A DNA stretch of 64,000 nucleotides, taken from NCBI GenBank assembly GCA_013398055.1, contig VZRS01014440.1:124001-188000 (forward strand), in the 5' to 3' direction. This stretch comes from Ifrita kowaldi (taxonomy: Eukaryota > Chordata > Aves > Passeriformes > Cinclosomatidae). The notes below the pieces were generated by a model. That model was not told the DNA's origin and ran no database searches. It worked only from the letters and a program-made list of their open reading frames with translations. Position 1 is the first letter of the stretch; each line of letters opens with the position of its first letter. Below are positions 12,400-25,318 of the stretch, piece by piece. The translations under genes and the position numbers were made by a program.

Positions 12400-15300
12400 A
12401 TTACACTATTAAGGCTGCCTGATCAATTTTAATTCAGTTTTTCATACATGTATATCCATATGTATATGGAGATGCAGTCTTAAATTATGTTCCTTTTTTC
12501 TAGTCCCATTCCTCCTCCACGCTCCCAATTCATTTCTAACTACTGAGTCCTGCTGTTTCCTCTCTCCCCACTCTCTTCCTTCTTCCTTATGCCCAGCATC
12601 TCACTCAGCCATGGTAGGCATCTGCAGTACCTGCATTTACACAGGGAGGACAATTTTCTGGCAGTTTAGTGGATTTCTAGCATGTTGCTGCAGATGGCAT
12701 GGGGGAGGAATAGGGGCTTGTTCATTAAAGTCTCAGTAGTCTCTACTGAGCAGACAAAATTTTTCTGAAACCTTCCAGCTTGGCAAGATAGCTGAAAGTA
12801 CATTCTTGATACAAAGGTTCCCTGCCACCCCTTAGCTAGTCCTTGCCTCACATACAGGAAGCCTAACGTTGCTGAGAATCTTTCCAGCATGGGCTGAAGA
12901 ACCTGATTTCCCACAGACATACCCCTTTTTGGAAACATCTGAATAGAAATAAAAATAAAGCAGCCCAAGGCACTTTTGAGCATAAATATGTCAAGCCATG
13001 ACTGTTCTTGAGTTCCAAAAATTGGACCTTTCTAGAAGTATCACACAAAATTCAATTGTAATTGTGCTAGCAGACAAGTCTCTGAGAAGGCAAGTCAATA
13101 TTTTACGTTGAGTAAAATAATTGTCTAATATACTAATATGTCCCGTTTGAACAAATTCCATATTATGTAATCTGAATATTAAAATTCCTTTCTGTTAAGG
13201 TCTGAAACGGGTAGACAGTAGTGTATGGGGAACTAAATATCCAAGTACAGAATTATCTGCATTATAGCAATGCATATGTAGCTAGAGGGGCTGATCATGA
13301 AGAAAATGGTAATCTAGCTGACTGACATCTTGCATTCGATTCTCTGAGAACAGGAGAGACACTACAGTAACATAAAAATTGATACAAGATAAAAATAAAG
13401 GTTCTAGATCTATATACATCAAAGACCTGTTTTGGAACTGGGCTAACACAATAGGAGCACACCTATGTGTATTCAACAGTAAAGTTTGGTCCTTTGTATG
13501 TAGCACGAATGATATCTTTTTCTTGCCAGGTACTGAGCTACTTTAAGTAATGAAGGGTGTTTTATGTAACATTTGCTGAGAAACAGTATTTTTGTTCTCT
13601 CCCCAAACCCTCACTCCCATGTCCCTGCCCCAGGATCAAATGCTTGTGTCTCAGGTCAACAATCCAGGCATATTCTTCTGCTAATATTTATCTTTATCTG
13701 AGAAAAATGTTGCACCTTTGCCACTGGATCACCTGTCACATATGGCCTGTTTGTCCAATTAAACACCTACATGTCCCATCCAAACATTCATCCTCTCAGG
13801 TCTTAGTTCCTGCCACCAACTTCTTTCTTGCTACTCTTTTCCCACAAATATAGTTTGAGTCTACCGTTTTAACCATGTCAGCTCTCTTTTCTGCATCACC
13901 TCCTTTTGCTCAGTCACAGCAACCATCACTTACTAATCACCATTCACTGCTAATGTCCCAGGCAGCTTATCCTACCTTACCTATAGCTGTTCACTCATTA
14001 TGAGGACATCAACTTTTATCTTCAGCCAGCCCAACTTCCTGCTTCTTAGATGACAGCAACAGTGCAAATACTTAGATCCCGTATAACTGCAGGGAAAATT
14101 TTTTCCAAAGGAAAAATAAAAGACATAAGAAAGACAAAGAAAAGTAGAAGATAAGTTCTTATGGTTTCTTTGGCTTCTTATGCTCCTGCAAGACCATCTG
14201 TATTCCCAACTACAGATTTTTAAATAATGTAGTTGTTCTTTAACTATTTCTTAATTGTTTAACAACCTGTTTAACTACCTGTACTTTCCAGTGTCAGTAA
14301 GAGCTTTGATAAGCACATCACCGCAAGATCCCCTTGATGGCTTTCCAGCAATTATACTATAGACTGGAGCAATATATGGGATCCCTTGTTCCAGTCTGAG
14401 CAAAATGTACACCTTAAATATGCAATGATATTTGCTGTCTTGCAGTAATTAATAAAGTAAATTAACAACCATTTAAGAGAATTATAAAACAAATGTTTCT
14501 TTCAACACATTTAAAATTGAATTTCGTTAAAGATTTCTGTCAACCTTTAAAATGCACTGTCTTGTTTTGCATAGCCCCGACACCTGATTTTAAGGAATCA
14601 TTCCAAGCTCTTTCTAAACTTGACTATCTTTCTCTTTGGAGACTGGTATGAATCATGCCTCTCATTTTCATTTTTACGGTCTTCCTTCTCTGGGAGGTGC
14701 TTACTGAAATGCTGAGTTAAATTCTCAACAGCAGTAAATGTACATTGCTTTACTTGCATTCAAGGTGCCAGGCCAATTTATGCCAAGGTGAGTACAAGGG
14801 GCCCAGGTTTCAATTTTATCCCATCATAGGAAAAACATATATCAACATTTCTCTCCCTGGTACTTGTAGGCCACAATAATGATAACTTCTGATTTTCAAC
14901 CTCATTTGATTTCCACAAGATATTCTTAGCACATAAAGGTTAATCATCTGTGCAAACAGGAAGATACCTGTTTGCACTGAGCACATAAAGCTGTCACTGA
15001 AATACTTCCTAGGCCTGGATTTTTCCCTCTGAACCAGATGCAATTCCTTTTCAGTGATTTAATTGCTTCCTTTCCTTTTAATTACTTTGAAGATTAACTG
15101 CAGGCAAGTGTATTCCGATAATAGGCTCATCTACAAAGAACAGGAAGCTTTCCCTGTGGTCGAGGGAATTCACCACTTCCGACTGCAGCTCAGCTATTTA
15201 GCTATCAGGTTTCCCTTTGCCCCTGGGCTTTATGTGTCACCTTGTCTGAGCATAAGGAAATGTCATGGGATGAACTGCTTATTCTTGAATTCACATACAG

Positions 15301-18174
15301 AGTTCCTGGCAGGAAATAGAAAAATCCTTCTTCTCATGGGGGCAACAGATGCAAATATCTCAGGCCCAATTAAATTATTAATTATAGATCATTAATGTTA
15401 GTGACTTTCCACCAGTAAATTTCTGGGGAGAAAAAAGAGTTAAAACCAGGCAGTTTTTTATTTGTGTGTAACATTATCTGGGCAAAGATCCTTTCTTGGA
15501 CATGTATATTGCAAAGTGGTTGATTCAATCTACCTTTCATTGGAACTACTTTGTTACAAAGCTGGGACTGAGATTGTTGCTTTCTGTATATACAAATGAC
15601 ACATCATGGGAATTTGTTTTCCTCTTCTTAGGTGAAGACTGAGTATTATTTTAAGACAATTTGTGGTTTGGGGATTAAGTGATTTACAAGAAATTTTTTT
15701 ACTTCAGATTACACCTAAGTCCATCAGAAAATTTTATGCTGAACTAGAGTTCTGTGTCTGTGAGCTCCCCACCCCTGACTAACTCCTTGCAAGAACCAAA
15801 TACAGCACACACATAGCTCAGCACCACAACCTCTTGCGCATCCATTGATTAGAAGTTCATGGGATCCAGGTGGGGAAAAGGACCAGGGAACACTTGTGAT
15901 TAGAATGGCAGAAATCTGCAGATAAAAGAGGCACTCTAACCCCTTCCCTATTCTGTAGCACAATGCCCTGGTATATGTGCCAGGGGAGGTAAATTGAAAG
16001 TGCTCTGTAGCTAATGCTAAAGCAAGTTATACTACCTTGGGTTAGGTATTTTTTTTCTGACAAAGCTTGGAATATATTTTTATTCAAGAGTGCTTTTCAT
16101 CCAGAAGTAGTTGTGCACAAAATATTTTTCTGCCTCTCAAATTCTAAGAACGTTTCTGTTTATATTTGAAAGGTTTATGACTCACTAAATAGTCTACACC
16201 AGGGCATCAGGGGAACAATGAATAAAACACCTTTTTTTTTTTTTTAATTGAAATTCAACCAAAGTAATTTGGTCTCCAATTTATGCTCATTGGTAGAAAA
16301 CTACCCATCTTAAATTCAGTAAAACTGCTAATGAGTTTTCAGATTCTTCCATTTAATCAAATTTTGGAGGTGATTTTTGTTGTCTTCTTTAATCATACAT
16401 TTTATTTCTATATTTCCTTTTCCACTGATTGCTGTAGGTGGAAGGAGACTTGTCTTTGTCCTACCCAGCAGACATGCTGCCTATTTATTAAAATGTACAG
16501 CAGTACAGTCATGGAAAATACAGATATGTGTAGGAAATAGGAAGGGTTGCTACTAGGTTCTTTGTGTGTGCTACAGCTAGCAGATTAAATGGTTTTATGT
16601 AAGAAGGTGGGGAGGTGGCGGGGGAAAAACGGCCTGTTTTCCCCAACAAAAGATTTCTTTTGCAATTAATCCGAAGGAGTGGGATGCTTATCTGCCAGTC
16701 TCACCCAAAAGCTTCTCAAGCTCTTACTGGGGAAAGGAAGGTTTACCCACAAATGTGACTTTGATCAGCCAGTGCACACAGCTCCTGGGGCAGCTCGCAG
16801 GGCTAAACCTGTGTCCAGATCCATAACGAAAATGTACCAGGGGAAGCACCTGCCAGACCATTCCATAAGCGCATGGATCTGGGCTAGCCAGAGAAGAGCT
16901 CGTCTCCTGGAGAGCCTCCAGGCTATACCAATGCCAGGTAGGAAATACAGGAAGAAGCAAAGAGTGTTATGATGGGAAATAAAGGAAAAGAGAGAGAACT
17001 GAAGTTAATTCATTTAGGAACAGAAGTAAGGTTGAGTGTATTTTGACAAGGTGATATAGACAGTTTGAGGGAAATTAAGTTTACTGTAGTGCTGGGAAGT
17101 TTGCAGTCTGATATTAATCCTGGGAAGTTCTTCATGCAGTCTCATATACACTTGACTTGCGCACCTTCTCCTGTGAGTTTCAAGACAGTAAAAACCCAAA
17201 AGGCCTGACTGAGGAAGAGTTTAGATAAGGACCTGCTGAGGGAAAAGCTGCAGCATGAGTTTGCCCTGTGCTAGACACACGGAACCTAAATGAGAAAAAC
17301 TTTCTGGTCATCTCAGTTTTGGGAAAGATTCAGTCAGGTAGCATGCCCTGTGGGGCTCTTGAGATCCTGCTCCTTTGGTCAGGATCCTCACCCAAGTGAA
17401 AGATGTGGTGAAAGTTTCCACTGCAAGCTTAGTATAAATTTGGTTTGAAGGGTGCCCAAGTACAAGACAGAAGCTCACGATTTGATTAGTCCTTGACCCC
17501 ATGGAATGAGGTTGTTTAGGGAGAGCTACACTGCAGAGACAGGGCAGAGTGGGATTATAATGCCTCTAAATGTTTCTGAAGCCATGAAAGTCACTTATGC
17601 ACCTTCCAGTCTAATGGAAGTTAAAACCGCTGCCAATTCTTAGCCAACAGCTTTACAGTTACATATAGCTATAAACACCAGTCTTCATACAGTTACTTTT
17701 TTTACTCCTGTTTTACTCCAGGTTTACTGCTGTTCTTTGGCCACCACATTCGGATGCTACACAAATAATTGGAATAAATGTAAAAACCAATAGTCCACAC
17801 TATGCAGCAGTATGTGCTAGTGCTAATGGCTGTATTTATGAAAAAACACTTAGAAGAATCAAGAACTAGCAGTGATGAGCAGTGGCTGCTACCAGTTCTA
17901 TCTCATTTAAACAAGAGGAGAATTTCTGAAAGCAAATGCAATAAAATATAAGTGTCCGGTCTTACTTGAAATGATGAGCTAATGTCCAATACTGACTCAT
18001 TAGATAAGTAAAATTCAGATTTACAGTAATGTACAAGAGAACAAGGTAGTTCTTGTTTTACCGATTATGGTGTGTCCTTCCAGCAGACTCAAAAACACAA
18101 ACCAATTTGATTCATCACGATTCTCTAGAGATTCACAATATCGATGCTATTTCTGAAAAATGTATAACTTTTCA
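12400..18174. other. Non-coding DNA, no recognisable element
   Basis: AT-rich sequence with short open frames only (110 codons or fewer). I recognise no exon, RNA gene or transposon. The stretch 13.6-14.0 kb is pyrimidine-rich. Around 16.68-16.97 kb there are overlapping frames on both strands with no known domain. A small hairpin at 14.95 kb and a T14 run at 16,232-16,245 are the only local structures noted. Confidence 0.7.
14950..14977. repeat. Short perfect inverted repeat (11-bp stem)
   Basis: GTGCAAACAGG pairs exactly with CCTGTTTGCAC across a 6-nt spacer (AAGATA). It could form a small cruciform or a transcript hairpin. With an 11-bp arm, such repeats arise occasionally by chance in 64 kb. 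Confidence 0.8.
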
Positions 18175-19290
18175 TTAAAGACTTCCAGTGACAGAGGATC
18201 CAGTCTCCCCAATCTAGCAAGTGTTCCCATGCTCAATTAACTCTATAATTAGAAAATATTTCTAGTAACTTTAATCTTTTGTGTGTCGATTTAACTGCCT
18301 ATCTTCTTTTCCCATTCTTTGTGGATACAGACAATAGTGTTGTTTCCTTTTGTACCAACAGGAATGGCTTAATATTCTTAAAATTTCTTTCCTAAACGTC
18401 CTTCTCTGTCTTTCTTAGGCCTGATAGCACCCATTCTTCCAATCTCACTTCCTCATGGCTTCTACAACTTCTGATAATAGCATGCATCTTGTGGGATATA
18501 TTTCTGGTTTTTTACACCATGAGCAGGATATTTGTCTTTCCAAAAGAATCTGACGTTGTTTCAGACCCAGTGTGGTCCACTATAATCTTAAGATCTTTAT
18601 TAAGAACTTGCTATCTGATATTTACCATCATCCTGAATTTATATAACTGATACTTTCGATACTATCTTGCCCTTTCTTTTAACCTTGCCCTCATTCCTTT
18701 TCTGTCTTGAGTTACATCCTATGCTTCCAGTTCATGTCTCCAGACTTTTATTTTTACTGTTATCCTCCAACACATTTGGGGTCCTTCCTAGCACTGTGTC
18801 AGATACAAAACTAATGAGCATTTTGACTATTCCACCATCTGTTTATCTAATGAAAACCTTGAACAGGAGCAGATCTAAGGCAGACCCCCCACAGAACCCT
18901 GAGCATAATTAGATTTTTATTAACTTCTCTATGGTGTGGTTATCTAATCAGTTTTGTGCCCACGGAATAAAGTCTATGTTTTTCATGCTTTGGACATGAG
19001 AATATCAACAGAGACTGTGCCAAAAACTTTGCTCAAGTAAAGGTACATGTGTTCTTCTGCTCCTCATCTGTCCATGGGACCTATTACCTGGTCATTAAAA
19101 GAGCGAATTTATTTTGCTCTGATTTGTTCTTGGTAAATCTGTGTTGGCTTTGGGTTCTCTCCCTGTTGTTTTCTAGGTTCTGAAGACTGTTCCAGATTTA
19201 TTCTGTGAGCTGAAGTTAAACTGTCATCTGTCCTCTTTTCCTCTTTTTTTGGTACTCTTCAGATGAACAGGCACCAACCTTCTTCTACTT
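18175..19290 (-). mobile_element. Ancient CR1/L3-type LINE, 1.1 kb, antisense
   Basis: The plus strand carries, in the correct order, antisense landmarks of amniote CR1/L3 elements. At 18.18-18.29 kb is the 3'-region block ('cagtgacagaggatcc', 'ttcccatgctcaat', 'ttagaaaatatttct'). At 18.57 kb is 'tggtccactataatc'. At 18.87-18.91 kb is 'gacccccc.cagaaccctg', and at 19.00 kb 'gagaatatcaa.agagactgtg' with 'aaaactttgctcaagtaa' after it. At 19.12-19.15 kb is 'tttgttcttggtaaatctg.gttgg', followed by 'ctgaagttaaactg' and 'aacaggcacc' up to 19.29 kb. It spans the C-terminal half of the reverse transcriptase and the 3' end. No open frame survives, so it is long dead and older than the 33-kb CR1. Confidence 0.7.
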
Positions 19291-20310
19291 AATAAAAGTC
19301 ACAATAGATGCACTTTAATGTCTTCACAGGCAAAGAAATATGCACTTAGCATTAAACCTAGGTAACTATCACAGTAGTATTTAAATTGTGGTAATGTAAA
19401 AGCATTTGATTTCCTTTGGTTAAGGAGTATTTACAATATCACTATTTCATCTTGGTTACACCTTGAAAATGCTAATAGGAATAAAATTTTTAAAGATATT
19501 TTGAAAGCTTTGGAGATCATTCATTTATGGCCATTCTAGAGTACAAATTTTTGTTCTGGTCTTGGATTAGGGTAAGTGTCTCAACATCTCTCAATGTCTT
19601 AGGGATATTGTACAGAAATGTTTTATGGGTGTAAAGAGTCCAAGATTTTGGGGATGCACAATGAAAACTTTAAACTGCAGATTTTCAGCTTTATCTTCAC
19701 AATGGTAACAGAAGATGAGATCCACACAGTCTAAGTTTGGCAACAGAAGAGTTAGTTGCCTGGGCTACAGTAACTATGCAGGCTCTCCTTCTGGGCAATG
19801 GAAGCAAGCTGACACCTCCTTCCTAAAACTGGTATAAAGCAGATGAGATATCTCTTCCACTTTCTCTCATTGGCACTAACATGCGTAGTGCAGATAGATT
19901 TTGCCAGCTGCTTTAGGGAGATGTTGAGGAAAGCAGGTGATGGGTCGCACTGCGAAAATTGGTGGTTCTTAGTGGAATTGCTGCTGTTATCTCAAGTGTG
20001 TGAATCTTCAAGTTACACTGACGTCCCTGCTGGATCAGCCTAGGATTGAGCAAACAGACCAGTAAAATAAGCTATTTTCTTGCTCATCATGTTAGCCTGA
20101 CATGTCAGAGCTCAGGCACAGGGATAAGTGAATCTCTGTTGCTATGTTATACGTTAGTTCTGTATATAAGTGATGAATTTGCATTGTGAACTCTGTTTAT
20201 TGGGATGGGTGAAATATTTCGGTCTTATTCCTTCAGTAGTGAAGAAAATGGTATACACCACAAAAAAAAGAACTTTAAAAAAGTGTTTACAGACACTGAT
20301 CATACAGACA

Positions 20311-20380
20311 GAATTTGTTCAGAGCAGAAGGGACCTCAATATGTCTTTAGACCAATCTCCTGCTCAAAGCAAGTGGAGTC
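20311..20380 (-). mobile_element. CR1 3'-end fragment
   Basis: The plus strand reads 'agcagaagggacctcaa' then 'tagaccaatctcctgctc' and 'aaagca', the antisense of the well-known CR1 3' region (GGAAGGGACCTC ... TCCTGCTCAAAGCA). Only about 70 bp are recognisable and it is diverged. The surrounding plus-strand frames at 20,170-20,541 read through it and are not genes. Confidence 0.5.
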
Positions 20381-20744
20381 TACAATTAAAAGACAAAGAC
20401 ACAAAGCAAAGGGACAAATTTTTAATATTTCTGGAGATAAATCAATATTTTAAAAATGGGAGCTTAAAAAAAGCTTTCTGGTCAGATAGTTCTGTACCTG
20501 TTCTTTTAGGAGTACTCATAAAGATGAGTAAAAACAAATGAAAAATCCACATAATATGCATACAGAAAAATACTAGAAATAGTTTGGAATTATTTTCAGA
20601 TTTGATACACAATTGAATGTATGCTTATTCGAAAACAACTTTGTTTAATTGGTCTGAATTTTACTGCAACTAATTGTTTCAGAATTACCTTTACTTTAGG
20701 TATAAATAACCTGAAAACAATGCACAACATTCAATTTGGGGTTC

Positions 20745-20760
20745 CCTGAAATATTTCAGG
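20745..20760. repeat. Perfect 16-bp palindrome CCTGAAATATTTCAGG
   Basis: An exact dyad of 8 + 8 bases. It may be a dimer-binding site, but nothing else supports that and it may be chance. Confidence 0.7.
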
Positions 20761-21410
20761 CAAATGCAAAATAAAAATTAATTATAATTGTTTGATCTTT
20801 GTTGCTGTTTTGTTTTTTGGGCTTTTTTTTCCACTGAGAATATTGCTTTGGCTTTTTCTGGCCTGAATTTTTAATCCCTTTATCTTTTGTGGCTCAAGCA
20901 TGAACCGGAACTGCATTGATTAGTCAATTCCAACTTGTGTCATGAGACAGTCATAGAAAGGATCTTGGCCTAGATCAGCAATAAGATGTGTATAAATTAG
21001 GGTCCCAACCCAAATAGTGTCAGCTCATCATGATATTTCAGTCTTCCATGAACTCACAGACTGTTTTAATTCCTTTATTGGATCCATGATTTTTTAGGAG
21101 ATTAGTCAATCAACCAAAATTAATGATAAAACAACTTTCTTCAGCAGAACTCCTTTTTTTCTTCACAGGTAGTATTGCCTGTTCACAGAGAATTGCAACA
21201 CCAAGTAAAACGAAAATCAAGCTTTTTGTCCAGAAATCAATGCTTTTTTCGCCAGACTTTTATGTTCTGACACTGAGAGTCACCCATGCATTAAATAAGT
21301 CCATTGAAACTAGCTTGGTGACGCCTGCATCATCAGTTCACTTTTCAGGTCTGTGCTGTGCAAGGTACAGTAAGCTGTTTCTATACAATTCTCTTTCTAA
21401 ATTGCAGATG

Positions 21411-21434
21411 TGTATATATATATGTATATATATA
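21411..21434. repeat. (TA)n microsatellite with TG interruptions
   Basis: Alternating TA units broken by TG. Simple repeat. Confidence 0.85.
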
Positions 21435-24400
21435 CTTGACATTTAAGCTGCATTGCTTTGAACTAGATCAGCTGACAGGCCTTCTTAATGCTAACAGCCT
21501 TAGCATGGCACACTTAACTGATTCATGTCCAGTAAAATGGCATCTGTTAGTGGCACAAATATCTTCTGCCTTATAAGGTCAAACAGCTACTAAGAGAAAA
21601 GGACTGCAGTACTACATGAGATTGGACAAATTCTATTTTCACAGATGTGAATGTAAATTTTATATCACTGAGTGAGAATTATTTGAGTTTTACATTGAGT
21701 TGTTACTACTAATGTTACAGGAGATCATGTCGTGATAGAACTGTGTGTAGCCTCTGGAGAAAAACAAAACTGTTAATGCAATTGTCATCCTGAGTAATAG
21801 AAAACTGCAAAATCTTTCTCTCTTTTGTATTATCTACAGAAAGTTAGGTAGGAGAAAGTCATAATGGTTTTTTGCTTGCGAAACAACGTAGGAATATAAG
21901 TCATGATTACTCTGGATAAAGAGAAATCATATACTAGATTAATCCCATCATTTTCCAAGGATCTATTTTTTGAGGTTTGTATAACCTGATATGCTAGACA
22001 GACTTTGGACCACAAAAGAAAAAGTAGAATTGCCTTTTTTCAAGTCCTTTGGGTCTGCAAAATTTTGATATTAGTCTTCCAAGTTTCTAACTGTAATTTT
22101 GTCATTTTCAATATCTGAAAAGAATGGAAAGATATAAAATTTTGCAAAGGAAAGAAAAGTCTCCTTTTTAGAAAGTATTTTATTGACTTTTCATATTTGG
22201 TTCAGAATGAATGGAAAGGGACTCCCCATACTCAAGGTAAGAAATGTGCAACTTCCAAGCGCCTAAGGGAGACACCATGTTCTCTATATTTCAAGTGCTC
22301 CTAGCACAGTTCCAACATTGTTTCAACCACTTCATCCAGGATGATACTGCAGGTGACGAATTTTATAAATAGCAATAAACTGTGTGACTCCATGATTTAC
22401 ATCAATTGGGCCATCTTGGCTTGAAATGAAACAGATTGTGCTGTGCTCCACACAGTTTGAAGGGTGCCTCTTGTGTCATCCAAGCAATTGATTTCCAGAG
22501 CAGCAGAAAGATATTGTGTAGAAATCAAATCAGTAGGAAAATGTCTCAGCTGAAGTATACTCTGTCTGCAATCAGAAAAAGAGGGCAGAAGTCTTCTAAG
22601 GTAAGTGTGAATTATTTAAAAATCTGCAAGTTCTACAGCATTTTCTTATTAGTTATTCAATCATTAATAAAATTCATAAGTCTCTGCCAGCATGCAATCT
22701 GAGATTCCAACTGCATTGAACAGTCAGAAGCTTCATAATAAAGCAGTTCTATCAAAAGCTAGAAGCAGAAGTCCACCTTGAGGTAGGAAATCCATTAATT
22801 TGAAATCCTAATTACTTCCCATTTTTATAAAAGGTTACTGTGCATTGTTGATGGAGCAGAGAAAATTACTTGGAAATTAATTTTTCCCACAACTCCAGGG
22901 ATGACCCAACATGATTTCAGATGACTATATATTTGATTAATGGAAAAGAAGGGATCAGTCACGGAGGGCAGATTTTCCAGGCTGGGGCAGTACATCAGGA
23001 TGCTGTTGCAGGAGGAGGTGACTGTGCTTCACTGAGATGTCTGCCCTTCCCGATCCTGATCTTCTCCATGTGAATGAGCAACCTAAGAAATTTTTAAGGG
23101 GGCCTTTTTAAAAGCAACATTTGCAGTGGGTGAAACTTTCAGAAAAGCAAAAACATTAAAGAAAACTTCATAGAAAAGAAATCAAACCTAATAATAACAA
23201 AAAGCAAAAATAGACTGGCTCAGACTTCTAACTATTTTTTCTTATTATTGTTTTTCAGTTCTTATTCCTCCCCTTGTTATCACAAACCAACATGGAAGTT
23301 AGGTTTATGGTGATAGCACAAACAAGTGACTATCAACACAAATGCTGAAATAATGTAAAGTGAGATATCTTGAAGCTGCCTGTCACATCCCAACGATATC
23401 TCTTACTTGCATAAATCCACTAAATGCTTTATTTTACTAAGGTATTTTAATGTTGCTATGTGTATAGAATTTATTTTTGCCTTAAAAGCCTATCTAACAA
23501 ATATCTTTATCTCTTTTAAGGACTGTACTACCTAACGTTCAGTCTTCCATATTTTGCACAGGTCTGAAACATTAATCTTTTAATCATAACAACTTCAGCT
23601 GATCTTTGGAAGAGAATGAGAAATAAAATGGATCAGAATCCCACAGAACTGGTTAAGAGAATCTGTCCATATTCTGGGAAAATGCCTGTTGCTCTTTCTG
23701 TGACATTCAAGTTCATCTGCAGAAAAGAAGACAATAGTTCATGACTTTAGACCTTCACTAGAGAAATATTCATAGATATCATTTCGCGTTGAGTGAACGG
23801 GGTACTAGATGACTCTTAAATTCCCCAGGAAATTTCCTTGCATGAAATTAAAAAAGAGGGAAGAAGTGAATAACCAGATATATGCTCTAGAGGCAAAAGC
23901 ATATGTGCTTTGCCAGCACAACATTTGGATGGATCACCATGCCCTAACATAAAACACAAGCTGCACTTCAAGAAAATTTAAAAAGTATTTAGTGAGGGGA
24001 GGGAACGGAGAAATCTTCATGTGCCAGAGAGGGAAAAGTTCACAGACTTACATCAGCTCTACTTTAGTCTACCTATCAGTATTGCAATGTTGCAAACATA
24101 GATTTAAAAATATATGCTGCTGCAGTTTAATAATTTTGGCTATTCTTCTTAGGAAGGTTTCTTTCATTACGATATGGGTTTTCTCCCAAATGGGCGCTAG
24201 GAAATCTAGGGTATAAAATGACATGACTATGCCAACAGGCACAATTAGTCACAGTGTATTTGTCAGATCTAAATATATCTATGTTATTTTATTTCATTGC
24301 TGATTTTTCCTAAAAGTTTCAGATTATCATGTCAGTTGTGCAGACGTGCTAGAGTATGACACTAGGTGACACAAATTTCTCAAATATTGATAAATACAGA

Positions 24401-24615
24401 TCCAGCAGAGAGGGATTAAAGCCAAATCCAAGCAGATGTTTTAGAAATGAATGTTGATTGCTGAGGAATGGTACACTAGATGGAGTTCTATTGAGTCTGC
24501 AAGGGCACTGCAGACAATTCATGACACACATAAAGCAGAAGAAACAGCCCCAACACTAGATGGTCTTTTTACTTTTCATTTAGTTCCTGAAAACATGTCG
24601 GTGGGCAAACAAACT

Positions 24616-24634
24616 GACACTGTGTCACAGTGTC
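24616..24634. repeat. Short inverted repeat GACACTG...CAGTGTC
   Basis: Seven-base arms around TGTCA, itself part of an overlapping TGTGTCACA dyad. Too short to infer a function. Confidence 0.6.
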
Positions 24635-24880
24635 TTCTTCTCTAACACAGATATGTTAAAGCCGCCTAAGGGCCAAAAATGAATATAACTTCTGCAACGG
24701 CTTGCAGGTCTGACAAAACAGCAAAAGACATGTGGTTCTCATGATGGCTCCAGCTGATGGTATACAAAAATGTTGTAAAGACTTTATTTTACTGAAATTT
24801 CTGAATGTGATAAAGGAGAACAATATTTAATTTTCACTGAGTTTTGATGTATTGCTTTCATTCTGATCATTATATTCTTT

Positions 24881-25318
24881 TTAGCAAAAGCAAAACCAAA
24901 AAATGCACTGCATCCAGGGCTGGTGGATGCCTGACCTGAACACAGACCAGGGCTGTAACAACATTGTAAACCAGGAGTATAGTTGCGCTTTCAAAGAGAT
25001 GGAGAGGGTGGCACGGGTCCTCAGTCTCATTTCTCCTGTTACAGTCTCTAAGCGGCTCACTCCAACATATGCTTGTCCAACCCCTGCACAGAGCAGCAAT
25101 GTTATCTTGGGCGTACCATGGAGAAGAAAAGGACAATCTTCATGGTCACTTAAATGACCATCACTGAATACAATTTCAATGAATAAAATTTCTACACCAC
25201 CTTGCATGCACCACCCAGTTGGATTGGCTAGTCCTGGTTTGTGCAGTGCTCCAGGACACTGTCCAGAGTCAATATGAGACTTTGACACCTCCAGGTTCCT
25301 GAGGTAAAATGCCAACAA
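24881..25318 (-). other. Unassigned 145-codon open frame, probably not a gene
   Basis: This is one of the four longest open frames in the window. The plus strand is also open for 84 codons across the same bases. GC and CpG are a little higher than in the neighbourhood. The translation has cysteines spread through it and a stretch rich in L/V/I but no domain, signal peptide or repeat that I recognise. No poly-A tail follows, so there is no sign of a processed pseudogene. It may be a decayed repeat, a conserved non-coding element, or chance; frames of this length are expected about once in DNA of this size and composition. Confidence 0.15.

Noticed and set aside
19560..19615. MIR-like core ('ggtaagtgtctcaacatctctc')
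   Set aside because: The similarity covers only about 30 bases with many differences, which is not enough to call a SINE.
24881..25318. 145-codon minus-strand frame as a host exon
   Set aside because: The opposite strand is open too, no family is recognisable and no flanking exon was found. It is kept only as an unassigned frame.
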